Below, one piece after another: positions 18,255 to 25,951 of a DNA stretch of 64,000 nt (its first letter is position 1; each line of letters begins with the position of its first letter). Made by a program: the position numbers and the translations under genes. The DNA lies in NCBI RefSeq assembly GCF_036634195.1, contig NZ_JAZIFY010000002.1, positions 558,001 to 622,000 on the forward strand, in the 5' to 3' direction. The notes under the pieces were generated by a model. The model was given only the letters and a program-made list of their open reading frames with translations, was not told where the DNA came from and did no database searches. The DNA comes from Streptomyces sp. P9-A4. GTDB taxonomy: Bacteria > Actinomycetota > Actinomycetes > Streptomycetales > Streptomycetaceae.

Positions 18255-19352
18255 TCAGCCCGCCTGTGCGAACGCCTCCGCCAGCCGGGGGATGTAGTCG
18301 GCGAACGCGGCGGACCAGCATCCGTAGTTGTGCTCGCCGTTGCACTGCGGCGAGAGTGAACCGCCCCCGCCGTAGTTGACGAAGCGGCTCGGGATGCCGA
18401 GCTGGTCCAGGCGGTTCTTGACGTTCGTCGTGGCGACCGCCGTCCGGCTGTCGATCAGTCCCCGGTCGCCCGTGTAGAGGGTGACTCCGGTGTCGGCGAG
18501 CTTGCTCAGGTTGGCCGGGGAGGCGGGGTTGACCTCGTTCCAGATCCGGTCGTCGAACAGGGCGTACGGGGAGCCGAAGATCGCGTCGCTGTCCACCACG
18601 GGCCCGTAGTCGGCGCAGCCGGCGCCCGAGCCCGAAGTGCTGGCAGTGCACAGGGCGTTCGGCAGGTTCAGTTCCGTGGCGAGGACGACGGCGCGGATCT
18701 CCCAGAGGCCGAAGTCGATGCCGCCGGAGAGGGAGGCGACGTGGCCGAAGAGGTCGGGCCGGGCCTGGGCGTAGTGCAGGGCGCCGAAGCCGCCCATGGA
18801 GAGCCCGACGACCGCGCGGTGGTCGCGGTCGGCGACGGTGCGCAGATTGGCGTCGACGAAGGGGACGACCTGGCGGAGGTGGAAGTTCTCCCAGTTGGCC
18901 GCGCCCAGGGCGGTGTTCTGCATCTTCCAGTTGGCGTACCAGCTCTTGAGCCCGCCGTCGGGGACCACGGTGATCATCCGGTCGTCGTGCAGGGCGGGGG
19001 CCGCCGCCGCGTCGTCCACGTTGCCGGCTCCGCCGTGCAGGAAGTACGTGACGGGCCAGCGCTTGTCCGGGGCGGAGTAGTAGTCGCTCGGCAGGAAGAT
19101 CCGGATCTTGTGACGTCCGGAGAGTTCGGGGGTGGTGACGGTGAGGGTGAAGTCCGTGGACGAGCGGACCTCGGTGGCCGTCGTGACCCGGGTCAGACCC
19201 TGTCCGTCGGTGAAGTCCGGGACGGTGGGGGTGTCGGCGGCTGCGACGGGGCCGGTGACGGCGGTCACCGCGACCGTGGCCGCCGCGGCGAGCGTCACCG
19301 CGGCCGTACGCAGCAGGGTGCGGACGCCTGTTCTGGACCGGATGGTTCTCAT
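18255..19352 (-). CDS. Exported esterase (PF00756, antigen-85-like fold)
   Basis: 365 aa. The signal peptide ends around TGPVAAADTP (about 35-40). The alpha/beta hydrolase body has LPSDYYSAPDKRWPVTYFLHGG (oxyanion region), a nucleophile elbow GLSMGGFGALHYA, and a C-terminal HNYGCW histidine region. Two Cys pairs (LCTAST...GCADY; QCNGEHNYGC) suggest disulfides. This is the fold of esterase D and mycolyltransferases; here it is a generic exported acyl- or feruloyl-type esterase. It lies 31 bp downstream of the GH43-like gene on the same strand and is a paralogue of the esterase at 24661-25650. Confidence 0.85.
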   Translation of the reverse strand: MRTIRSRTGVRTLLRTAAVTLAAAATVAVTAVTGPVAAADTPTVPDFTDGQGLTRVTTATEVRSSTDFTLTVTTPELSGRHKIRIFLPSDYYSAPDKRWPVTYFLHGGAGNVDDAAAAPALHDDRMITVVPDGGLKSWYANWKMQNTALGAANWENFHLRQVVPFVDANLRTVADRDHRAVVGLSMGGFGALHYAQARPDLFGHVASLSGGIDFGLWEIRAVVLATELNLPNALCTASTSGSGAGCADYGPVVDSDAIFGSPYALFDDRIWNEVNPASPANLSKLADTGVTLYTGDRGLIDSRTAVATTNVKNRLDQLGIPSRFVNYGGGGSLSPQCNGEHNYGCWSAAFADYIPRLAEAFAQAG

Positions 19353-19383
19353 GGGGTGTGCCTCTCTTCGGGAACGTGTGTCG

Positions 19384-21426
19384 TCAGTACGCGGGAGCAC
19401 CGGATCGGACCGGGGCGACCGGACGGTCGCCGAACGCGGTCCACGGGCCCCAGCCGCCGCTCGGCTGGGTCTGCACCCGGGTCCGGATCCGGCCGTCCGT
19501 GGTGACGGCGAAGACGTGCAGCCGCCCGGTGGCGTCGGCCGCCGCCGTCGGCGTGGCGGCGAGCGGGACGCCGGGCTCGCCGAAGTTCTCAGCGGGATCC
19601 CAGGTGCCGCCGGGCGTGTGGTGCCAGCGGTGGTCGAGGCGCGCGCCCCCGGGGGACAGCGAGAAGGCTTCGAGGCGGCCGTCGGCGCTGGGCGCGAGCC
19701 TCGGGGCGGCCGCCGCCCAGCCGAACAGCGGCTGCCAGTCGTCCCAGCCGCCGCTGGGCACGGTCTGCCGCCGGTGGAAGGCCCCCAGGCCGGACGGGCC
19801 GATCGCGACGACGGCGAGCCTGCCGCTGCCGTCGCGGGTCACGCGGGGCGCGGCGCCGGCCGCCGTACCGAACTGGTTCCACCCGCCCCAGGCGCCGCCC
19901 GGCGACAGCTGCCAGCGGTGGCGGATCGCGGCGCCGCCGGGCGCGAGGGCGAAGACCTCCAGGCGGCCGTCGGCATTGGCGGCGACGACCGGCGGGGCGC
20001 CCACGGGCCCGCCGAATCCGGCCTCCCACGGGTCCCAGCCGAGCGATCCCTGGGACCCTTGGCGCCGCCGGGCGACGGAGGCGCCGCCGGGGCTCGTCGC
20101 GAAGACTTCGAGACGGCCGTCGGTGTTGTGGGCGACGGCGGGGGCCGCGCCCGCCGGGCCGCCGAACTCCTCCCAGTCGTACCAGCCGCCGTCGGGCCGC
20201 TGTGTCCGGTGGTGCAGGTTCGCGCCGCCGGGGGCGAGCGAGAACACGTCGAGCCTGCCGTCGGTGTTGCGGCCGAGGGTGGGCACCGCTCCGGCCGGCC
20301 CGCCGAAGCTCTCCCAGGGCGACCAGGTGTCGGTGTACGGGTCGAGCTGGACGCGCCGGAGCATCGCACGGTCTCCGGCGTCGAGCGCGAAGACGTTGAG
20401 GCGGCCGTCGGCGTCGAGTGCGGCGACCGGGTTGTCAGGGCTCTGCCACGGCGGTGGGGTGTCCCGCCAGTCGAGGGGAGCCACGTACAGCCCCTGCCGG
20501 AACCATCCCGCCGCGCTCGCGTACCAGTTGTCGCCGTCCGCGAAGACCTCCACGGCGTGACCTGCGACATGACCCGCGTAGCCGCCCAGGTCGAAGCGGA
20601 AGGGGTCGCGCGAGGCCAGTACGTCGGTGCCCTCGTAGCCGTTGCGGGGCCCGATGAACAGGTAGTACCAGCCGTCCCGTTCGACGACGTACGGCGACTC
20701 GGTGACCGAGACGGTCGTGTCGGTGGCGGCGTCGGTGAACGCGACGCCCGGGGCGCTCCAGTGGACCAGGTCGGCGGACCGCCGGTAGGCGACGATGTGG
20801 TGGCCGCCGGTGCCGGAGACTTCGGTGTAGTACATGACCCACTCGCCGCCGGCCCGGACCACCATCGGGTCACGTGCGGCGAGACCCCTGAAGAGCGGGC
20901 CGGACGGCTCGCGGGTCCAGGTGAACAGATCGGTCGAGGTGGCGAGGTTGACGGCGGCGCCGCTCCGGCCGCCGGCGGCGTAGTACATCCAGTACTTTCC
21001 GCCCGCCTCGACGACGTGCGGCGCCCACAGGTGTTCCTCGCCGAAGTAGGAGGGGTCGACGGTGAGCGCGTCGGGGTGGGTGGTCCACGGCCCGTTCGGG
21101 GTCGGGGCGGAGGCGTGGGCGAAGGAGATCTCGGCCGTGCTGTCCGGGGCCTCGCCGGGCGGTGCGCCGTTCCCCACGATGCTGAACAGGTGCCACCGGC
21201 CCTGCGCCTTGATCAGCGTGTGGTCGTTGAGATAGCGGGGCCCTGCGGGGGTGGACGGGTCGTAGACGTGGGCGAAGGGGCCCGCGCCGATCCAGGAGGC
21301 GGGCGCCGTGCCCGTACCGGAAGCGGGCGGGGTGGCGGCGGCGGTTCGGCCGGTGCCCAGGAGCGGGAGCGCGCCCGCTCCCGCGGCGGCGCCCCGCAAG
21401 AGGTTCCGTCTGCTGATCGGAGGCAT
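19384..21426 (-). CDS. Exported GH43-like beta-propeller glycosidase with seven PLL repeats
   Basis: 680 aa. A Tat-type signal (SRRNLLRGAAAGAGALPLL) is followed by a five-bladed GH43/GH32-type catalytic propeller (about 45-330). The candidate acidic triad is the Asp in YLNDHTLIK, the Asp in AARDPMVV and the Glu in VTESPYVV. The C-terminal half is seven repeats of about 48 aa with the theme DGRLEVFA...W..WE.FGG, as in PLL/tectonin fucose-binding propellers. The start at 21426 follows GGAGAG. The substrate is unknown (arabinan or galactan possible). It heads a gene pair with the downstream esterase. Confidence 0.8.
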   Translation of the reverse strand: MPPISRRNLLRGAAAGAGALPLLGTGRTAAATPPASGTGTAPASWIGAGPFAHVYDPSTPAGPRYLNDHTLIKAQGRWHLFSIVGNGAPPGEAPDSTAEISFAHASAPTPNGPWTTHPDALTVDPSYFGEEHLWAPHVVEAGGKYWMYYAAGGRSGAAVNLATSTDLFTWTREPSGPLFRGLAARDPMVVRAGGEWVMYYTEVSGTGGHHIVAYRRSADLVHWSAPGVAFTDAATDTTVSVTESPYVVERDGWYYLFIGPRNGYEGTDVLASRDPFRFDLGGYAGHVAGHAVEVFADGDNWYASAAGWFRQGLYVAPLDWRDTPPPWQSPDNPVAALDADGRLNVFALDAGDRAMLRRVQLDPYTDTWSPWESFGGPAGAVPTLGRNTDGRLDVFSLAPGGANLHHRTQRPDGGWYDWEEFGGPAGAAPAVAHNTDGRLEVFATSPGGASVARRRQGSQGSLGWDPWEAGFGGPVGAPPVVAANADGRLEVFALAPGGAAIRHRWQLSPGGAWGGWNQFGTAAGAAPRVTRDGSGRLAVVAIGPSGLGAFHRRQTVPSGGWDDWQPLFGWAAAAPRLAPSADGRLEAFSLSPGGARLDHRWHHTPGGTWDPAENFGEPGVPLAATPTAAADATGRLHVFAVTTDGRIRTRVQTQPSGGWGPWTAFGDRPVAPVRSGAPAY

Positions 21427-21515
21427 GCGTCTCTCCAGAGGGACCGCGCGGCCGGCCGTGCCGTACGGGCAGGGCCGGCCGCGGGTCGAGGACGGGTGGA
21501 TGTCCGGGTGGTGGG

Positions 21516-22500
21516 TCAGTCGAGGGCGGGGCCCGCGGTGTTGTTCACCCAGCCCCAGTCGGACCAGGTCGCGAAGCCGGTCTGCCACTTGTGGAAGACA
21601 CCGGCGTGACTGCTGCCGAAGACCTCGATCCGTCCGTCGGCGTTGGTGGTCGCGGCGACCTCGGTGCCACCGCCGCCGAACGTGTTCCAGCCGCCGTAGG
21701 CCGCGTTGACGCCGGTCTGCCAGGTGTGCGCGGCCGTGCTGCCGTTCATGGCGAACACCTCCACGCGGCCGTCGGGGGTGCGCTCACTGCTGAGCTGCGA
21801 GTCGGCGGGTCCGCCCGTCGGCTCCCATTCCGACCAACTCGTCGGGTTGGTCTGGTACTTGTGGAAGACCCCGACGGGTCCCGAGGCGAAGACCTCAAGG
21901 CGCCCGTCGGCGTTGTGGTCGACGGTCAGGTCGCGCCCGCCGCCACCGAAGTTCTCCCACGCCGACCAGCCGCCGCTGGGCGCGGTCTGGTAGAGGTGCT
22001 GGAAGGTGCTGCCGTTGAGGGCGAAGACCTCAAGGCGCCCGTCCCGCGACTTCTCCATCTCCACCCGGCTGTCGGCCGGGCCGCCGCCCGTGGCCTCCCA
22101 GTCCGACCAGCCGGCGTTCGGTCCCACCTGGTACTTGTGGAAGAGCCCGACAGGCCCGGAAGCGAACACCTCGATCCGACCGTCGGCGTTGACGCCCGCC
22201 GCGATGTCACGGCCACCCCCGCCGAAGGCCTCCCAGCCCGACCAACCACCCGACGGGGAGAGCTGATAGCGGTGCTGGAAGGTGTTGCCGTTGATCGCGA
22301 ACATCTCCAGACGACCGTCCGCGTTCGGCGCGATGGCCAGCTCCGCGTTGCCCGGACCGCCCAGCGCCTCCCACGCCGACCAGTTGCCGTTCGACTCGGT
22401 CTGCCAGGCGTGGTGCACCCCGTCCGCCGCGGCGGCGAACACCTCCAGACGCCCGTCCGCCGACCGCGCCGACACCACCCGACCCGACTCCGCCGGGTAC
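21516..22500. repeat. Direct repeat copy 1 (PLL propeller coding region)
   Basis: This copy encodes the C-terminal propeller of the lysozyme-like protein. It recurs in the same orientation 1553 bp away at 23069-24053. Large stretches of the half near 22500 (for example around 22200-22480) are identical at the DNA level, while the segment nearer 21516 has drifted more. Both copies lie inside coding sequence and have no terminal inverted repeats, so this is gene duplication with probable recent gene conversion and not a mobile element. Confidence 0.8.
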
Positions 22501-22982
22501 ACCAGCGGACCGGGCCCGGGTTCGTGGTGGCCCAGGCGGTCCACCGCGGCACGGGCCTCGTCCATGTGCCGCCAGTGCGCGCCCTGGTTGTAGGTGGACC
22601 AGGGCTGCCAGTTGGTTCCCCCGGAGGAGATGTCGAACGCCGCGTTCGCGTTGCACTGGGGGTCGTAGGCGCAGGCGTCGCTGACCTCGGGGTGCCAGTA
22701 GTCGTTGATCTGCCACAGGCCCCGGTCGGTCGAGGGGGGCGTGTTGTTCGTGACGTTGTACGCCGACGGATTGCAGCTGGACTCCGCCAGGGCCACGGCG
22801 ACGGCGGTCACCAGGCCGTCGCCCCGGAAGCCCGCGGTGTAGCCGGTCTGGGCGCACAGGTCGCTCGGCGCGGCGTACGCGGGCGAGGCGCCGACGAGGA
22901 TGCCCGCCGCGAGGAGCAACGAGGCCAGGGTCGAAAGGATGACGCGATGCGGCGCTCTGGAGGAGCGCTGGGTTCTGCTCAA
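21516..22982 (-). CDS. Exported lysozyme/transglycosylase-like enzyme with seven PLL repeats
   Basis: 488 aa. The signal peptide (about 1-37) ends GASPAYAAPS. The catalytic domain (about 38-150) looks like an SLT/lysozyme fold: VAVALAESSCNPSAYNV carries the likely catalytic Glu, followed by DRGLWQINDYW and the tail WSTYNQGAHWRHM. The remainder is a seven-repeat PLL-type propeller nearly identical to that of the next gene. Expected role: cleavage of peptidoglycan outside the cell with lectin targeting to glycans, either its own wall or that of other microbes. The start has only a moderate ribosome site. It is 86 bp downstream of the M23 gene. Confidence 0.82.
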   Translation of the reverse strand: MSRTQRSSRAPHRVILSTLASLLLAAGILVGASPAYAAPSDLCAQTGYTAGFRGDGLVTAVAVALAESSCNPSAYNVTNNTPPSTDRGLWQINDYWHPEVSDACAYDPQCNANAAFDISSGGTNWQPWSTYNQGAHWRHMDEARAAVDRLGHHEPGPGPLVYPAESGRVVSARSADGRLEVFAAAADGVHHAWQTESNGNWSAWEALGGPGNAELAIAPNADGRLEMFAINGNTFQHRYQLSPSGGWSGWEAFGGGGRDIAAGVNADGRIEVFASGPVGLFHKYQVGPNAGWSDWEATGGGPADSRVEMEKSRDGRLEVFALNGSTFQHLYQTAPSGGWSAWENFGGGGRDLTVDHNADGRLEVFASGPVGVFHKYQTNPTSWSEWEPTGGPADSQLSSERTPDGRVEVFAMNGSTAAHTWQTGVNAAYGGWNTFGGGGTEVAATTNADGRIEVFGSSHAGVFHKWQTGFATWSDWGWVNNTAGPALD

Positions 22983-23068
22983 CTGCTGTCCCCTTCGGAG
23001 TGGGTACCGGGTGGGTGCCGGGGGCGCCGGGGGCGCCCGTCTCTCGGGTCAGTTGACGGCGAGTCCGG

Positions 23069-24053
23069 TCAGTTGACGGCGGGGCCCGAGGTGTTGTTCA
23101 CCCATGCCCAGTCGGACCAGGTCGTCGGCCCGGTCTGCCACTTGTGGTAGACACCGGCCTGACTCGTCCCGAAGACCTCGATCCGTCCGTCGGCGTTGAC
23201 CGTGGCGGTGATCTCCGTACCGGCGCCGCCGAAGGTCTCCCACGTTCCGTACGGGGCGTTCACTCCGGTCTGCCAGATGTGCCGGGCCTCGCTGCCGTTG
23301 ATCGCGAAGACCTCGACCCGGCCGTCGGCGGTCCGCTCACTGGTGAGCTGTGAGTCGGCGGGTCCGCCCGTCGGCTCCCAGCCGGACCAACTCGTGGGAT
23401 TGGTCTGGTACTTGTGGAAGACCCCGACGGGTCCCGAGGCGAAGACCTCAAGGCGCCCGTCGGCGTTGTGGTCGACGGTCAGGTCGCGCCCGCCGCCACC
23501 GAAGTTCTCCCACGCCGACCAGCCGCCGCTGGGCGCGGTCTGGTACAGGTGCTGAAAGGTGCTGCCGTTGAGGGCGAAGACCTCAAGGCGCCCGTCCGGG
23601 GACTTCTCCATCTCCACCCGGCTGTCCGCGGGACCGCCGCCGGTGGGTTCCCAGTCCGACCAGCCGGCGTTCGGCCCCACCTGGTACTTGTGGAAGAGCC
23701 CGACCGGCCCGGAAGCGAACACCTCGATCCGACCGTCGGCGTTGACGCCCGCCGCGATGTCACGGCCACCCCCGCCGAAGGCCTCCCAGCCCGACCAACC
23801 ACCCGACGGGGAGAGCTGATAGCGGTGCTGGAAGGTGTTCCCGTTGATCGCGAACATCTCCAGACGACCGTCCGCGTTCGGCGCGATGGCCAGCTCCGCG
23901 TTGCCCGGACCGCCCAGCGCCTCCCACGCCGACCAGTTGCCGTTCGACTGCATCTGCCAGGCGTGGTGGACACCGTCCGCCGCGGCGGCGAACACCTCCA
24001 GACGCCCGTCCGCCGACCGTGCCGACACCACCCGACCCGACTCCGCCGGGTAC
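23069..24053. repeat. Direct repeat copy 2 (PLL propeller coding region)
   Basis: Second copy of the near-identical propeller sequence, fused here to an M23 peptidase. The junction with the unique catalytic part falls at the codons for YPAESGRVVSAR in both genes, so the lectin module was duplicated as a unit behind two different catalytic domains. Recombination between the copies would delete about 1.55 kb and fuse the M23 domain onto the other propeller. Confidence 0.8.
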
Positions 24054-24592
24054 ATCAGCGGCCTGGGCGGGTGACCGCCGCCGCCGGGCGTGCAGGGCAG
24101 CGTGATGCCGCCCTCCGCGAGGTAGACCTCGGGGTCGATGCCGTACGAGGCGGACGGGTCGCCCCAGATCCGCAGGTGCAGATGGGAACCGGTCGAGTTG
24201 CCCTCGGCGCCCATCAGGGCGATGCGCTGGCCGGCCACGACGTGGTCGCCGACGGACACGTCACGCTGGTACATGTGCCCGTACTCGGAGATCCGCCCGT
24301 CGGGGTGCTGAACGCGGATCCACTGGCCGTAGTCGCCGGTGTAGCCGGAGATGGTGACCTCGCCGTCGCCGACGGCGTAGATCGGGGTACCGATGTCGTC
24401 GGCGATGTCCACGCCGTTGTGACCGGCGTGGTAGGGCTGCGTGACGACTCCGGTGGTCGGGCACGCGGCGGCGGAGGTGGCGGTACGGGCGGCGGCCGGG
24501 GTCGCGGTCACCAGCCCCGGCAGCAGGGCGGCGATCACCGCCAGCACGCAGGTCATGGCACGTCGGGACAGTGGGGGCGGTCCGAGAAGCAC
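23069..24592 (-). CDS. Exported M23 metallopeptidase with seven PLL repeats
   Basis: 507 aa. The GTG start (GGAGGAGCG upstream) gives a signal peptide with core MTCVLAVIAALLPGLVTA ending AAART. The peptidase domain (about 45-165) is LytM/M23: HNGVDIAD carries the first His and Asp zinc ligands, and GSHLHLRIW the HxH motif. The cysteines at ACPTTG and LPCTPG may bridge. Seven PLL-type repeats follow, nearly the same as those of the lysozyme-like protein. The much longer open frame upstream (to 25183) is a shadow of the esterase gene. Role: cutting peptide cross-bridges of peptidoglycan. Confidence 0.87.
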   Translation of the reverse strand: MLLGPPPLSRRAMTCVLAVIAALLPGLVTATPAAARTATSAAACPTTGVVTQPYHAGHNGVDIADDIGTPIYAVGDGEVTISGYTGDYGQWIRVQHPDGRISEYGHMYQRDVSVGDHVVAGQRIALMGAEGNSTGSHLHLRIWGDPSASYGIDPEVYLAEGGITLPCTPGGGGHPPRPLMYPAESGRVVSARSADGRLEVFAAAADGVHHAWQMQSNGNWSAWEALGGPGNAELAIAPNADGRLEMFAINGNTFQHRYQLSPSGGWSGWEAFGGGGRDIAAGVNADGRIEVFASGPVGLFHKYQVGPNAGWSDWEPTGGGPADSRVEMEKSPDGRLEVFALNGSTFQHLYQTAPSGGWSAWENFGGGGRDLTVDHNADGRLEVFASGPVGVFHKYQTNPTSWSGWEPTGGPADSQLTSERTADGRVEVFAINGSEARHIWQTGVNAPYGTWETFGGAGTEITATVNADGRIEVFGTSQAGVYHKWQTGPTTWSDWAWVNNTSGPAVN

Positions 24593-24660
24593 GGGACGCT
24601 CCTCCCCTCGGTTCGGCTCGGGGTGGGTGGGACGGTCGTGGTACGCGAGGTGCGCGCGGG

Positions 24661-25650
24661 TCACGCCTTGCGGAGCCGCCCGATGATGCCGTCGATGTCG
24701 CGCTGCATCATGTCGTGACGGATGAAGTGGCCGCCGGGCAGTTCGTACCACTCGTGCGGAATACCCGCGTTGCCGAGGAGGGAACGGAACTCCCGCTGTC
24801 CACCGAGGACATGGCTCTCGTTGGCCGTGTCGAACCAGTTGATCGGATCCGGGCTGGTGCCCGCCACGAGGAAGACGCGCTTGTTGCGGTAGCTCTCGAT
24901 CCGCTGCACCGGGTTGTCGGCGCTGACCCGGGCCTCGTCCCAGAGCGGCGCGCCGTAGATCGTGCCGCCGCCGAGGTCCAGGAGCGCGGAGGAGGCGTTG
25001 GCCCAGTGGGCGACGGCGCCGTTCTCGCGGCGCAGGCTGGCGGGGCCGGAGTGGGCGCTGACCGAGGCGAAGTGGCCGTAGTACTTGGCCGCGTACTTGA
25101 GCGCGCCGAAGCCGCCCATCGAGAACCCGGAGACGGCGCGGCCGTTGTACTCGGCGTAGGTACGGAAGTTCGCCTCGACCCACGGGAGCAGCTGGGCGAT
25201 GTGGAAGTGCTCCCAGTTGCGGGGGCCGACGTTGGAGCTGACGGGGTTGGAGTACCAGCCCGCGTGGCCGCCGTCGGGCATGACGACGATGATCCGCCGG
25301 CCGGCCGTCCAGGCGCGGATTCCCTCGCGGTCGAAGGTGATGAAGTCCTGGTCGGTGCCGCCGCCGTGGAAGAGGTAGAGGACCGGGTAGGTGCGACCGC
25401 TGTAGTGGTAGTCGTCCGGGAGCAGGACGTTCACACCGGGGTTCCAGCCGATGGCGTCGGTCGCGAACCGGTAGTACCGCATCCGGGGGTCGCCCTCGTT
25501 GCGGTCCACGATGCGCAGACCGAAGCCGTCACCGACCGCGGAGGCCGAGGTCGCCCCCGCGAGGACGCCTCCGGCGCCCAGCGCCATCGCGGCCGAGAGC
25601 CCGCCGGCGGACCTGAGGATGCTTCTACGGGAAGGGTTCTGCGCGGTCAA
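24661..25650 (-). CDS. Tat-exported esterase (PF00756 type)
   Basis: 329 aa. The Tat signal PSRRSILRSAGGLSAAMALG is followed by cleavage after SASA. The hydrolase body has NVLLPDDYHYSGRTYPVLYLFHGGG, a nucleophile elbow VSGFSMGGFGALKYA, and HFIRHDMM near the C-terminus with the likely catalytic His. It is clearly paralogous to the esterase at 18255-19352 (shared FHGG, PDGG.AGWYSN and WEHFHI..LLPWV.ANFRT patterns) but uses a Tat leader. It is 68 bp upstream of the M23 gene and could be cotranscribed with it. The roughly 300 bp upstream to the phospholipase gene contain divergent promoters; I see no distinct operator there. Confidence 0.85.
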   Translation of the reverse strand: MTAQNPSRRSILRSAGGLSAAMALGAGGVLAGATSASAVGDGFGLRIVDRNEGDPRMRYYRFATDAIGWNPGVNVLLPDDYHYSGRTYPVLYLFHGGGTDQDFITFDREGIRAWTAGRRIIVVMPDGGHAGWYSNPVSSNVGPRNWEHFHIAQLLPWVEANFRTYAEYNGRAVSGFSMGGFGALKYAAKYYGHFASVSAHSGPASLRRENGAVAHWANASSALLDLGGGTIYGAPLWDEARVSADNPVQRIESYRNKRVFLVAGTSPDPINWFDTANESHVLGGQREFRSLLGNAGIPHEWYELPGGHFIRHDMMQRDIDGIIGRLRKA

Positions 25651-25951
25651 CGTGACCTCCTGGTGGGGAGCGTGACGGGAGGGATCCTGACCGTTGGGAA
25701 GCTAGCGACGGGCACCCGGCGGCGGCACCCGGAACGTTCCGGAGGGACAACCGGGGTCGCGGTGGGGTAGGGGTGACGTACGGGGCGGTAAGAGTCTGGT
25801 GGGACGCCCCCGGATCCCGGGCGCCCAGGGGTCGGTGCCCGGACACCGCCCGCCCTCGACAGCCGTTAGCGGCACGTTATCGAAACGACAGTCCGATGCG
25901 GGACGCTCACGAGAAACCTGAAATGCGTCAACGCTTTCTTGGAGACCTTAC

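Noticed and set aside
21516..24053. CRISPR-like or transposon reading of the regularly repeated DNA
   Set aside because: The repeats are about 140 bp coding units of a propeller with no uniform spacers, and the large direct repeat has no terminal inverted repeats or transposase.
24593..25183. N-terminal extension of the M23 peptidase frame to 25183
   Set aside because: The extra 197 codons lie antisense-free but in the wrong frame of the esterase gene and are Arg/Pro-rich. The GTG at 24592 has a strong ribosome site and a signal peptide.
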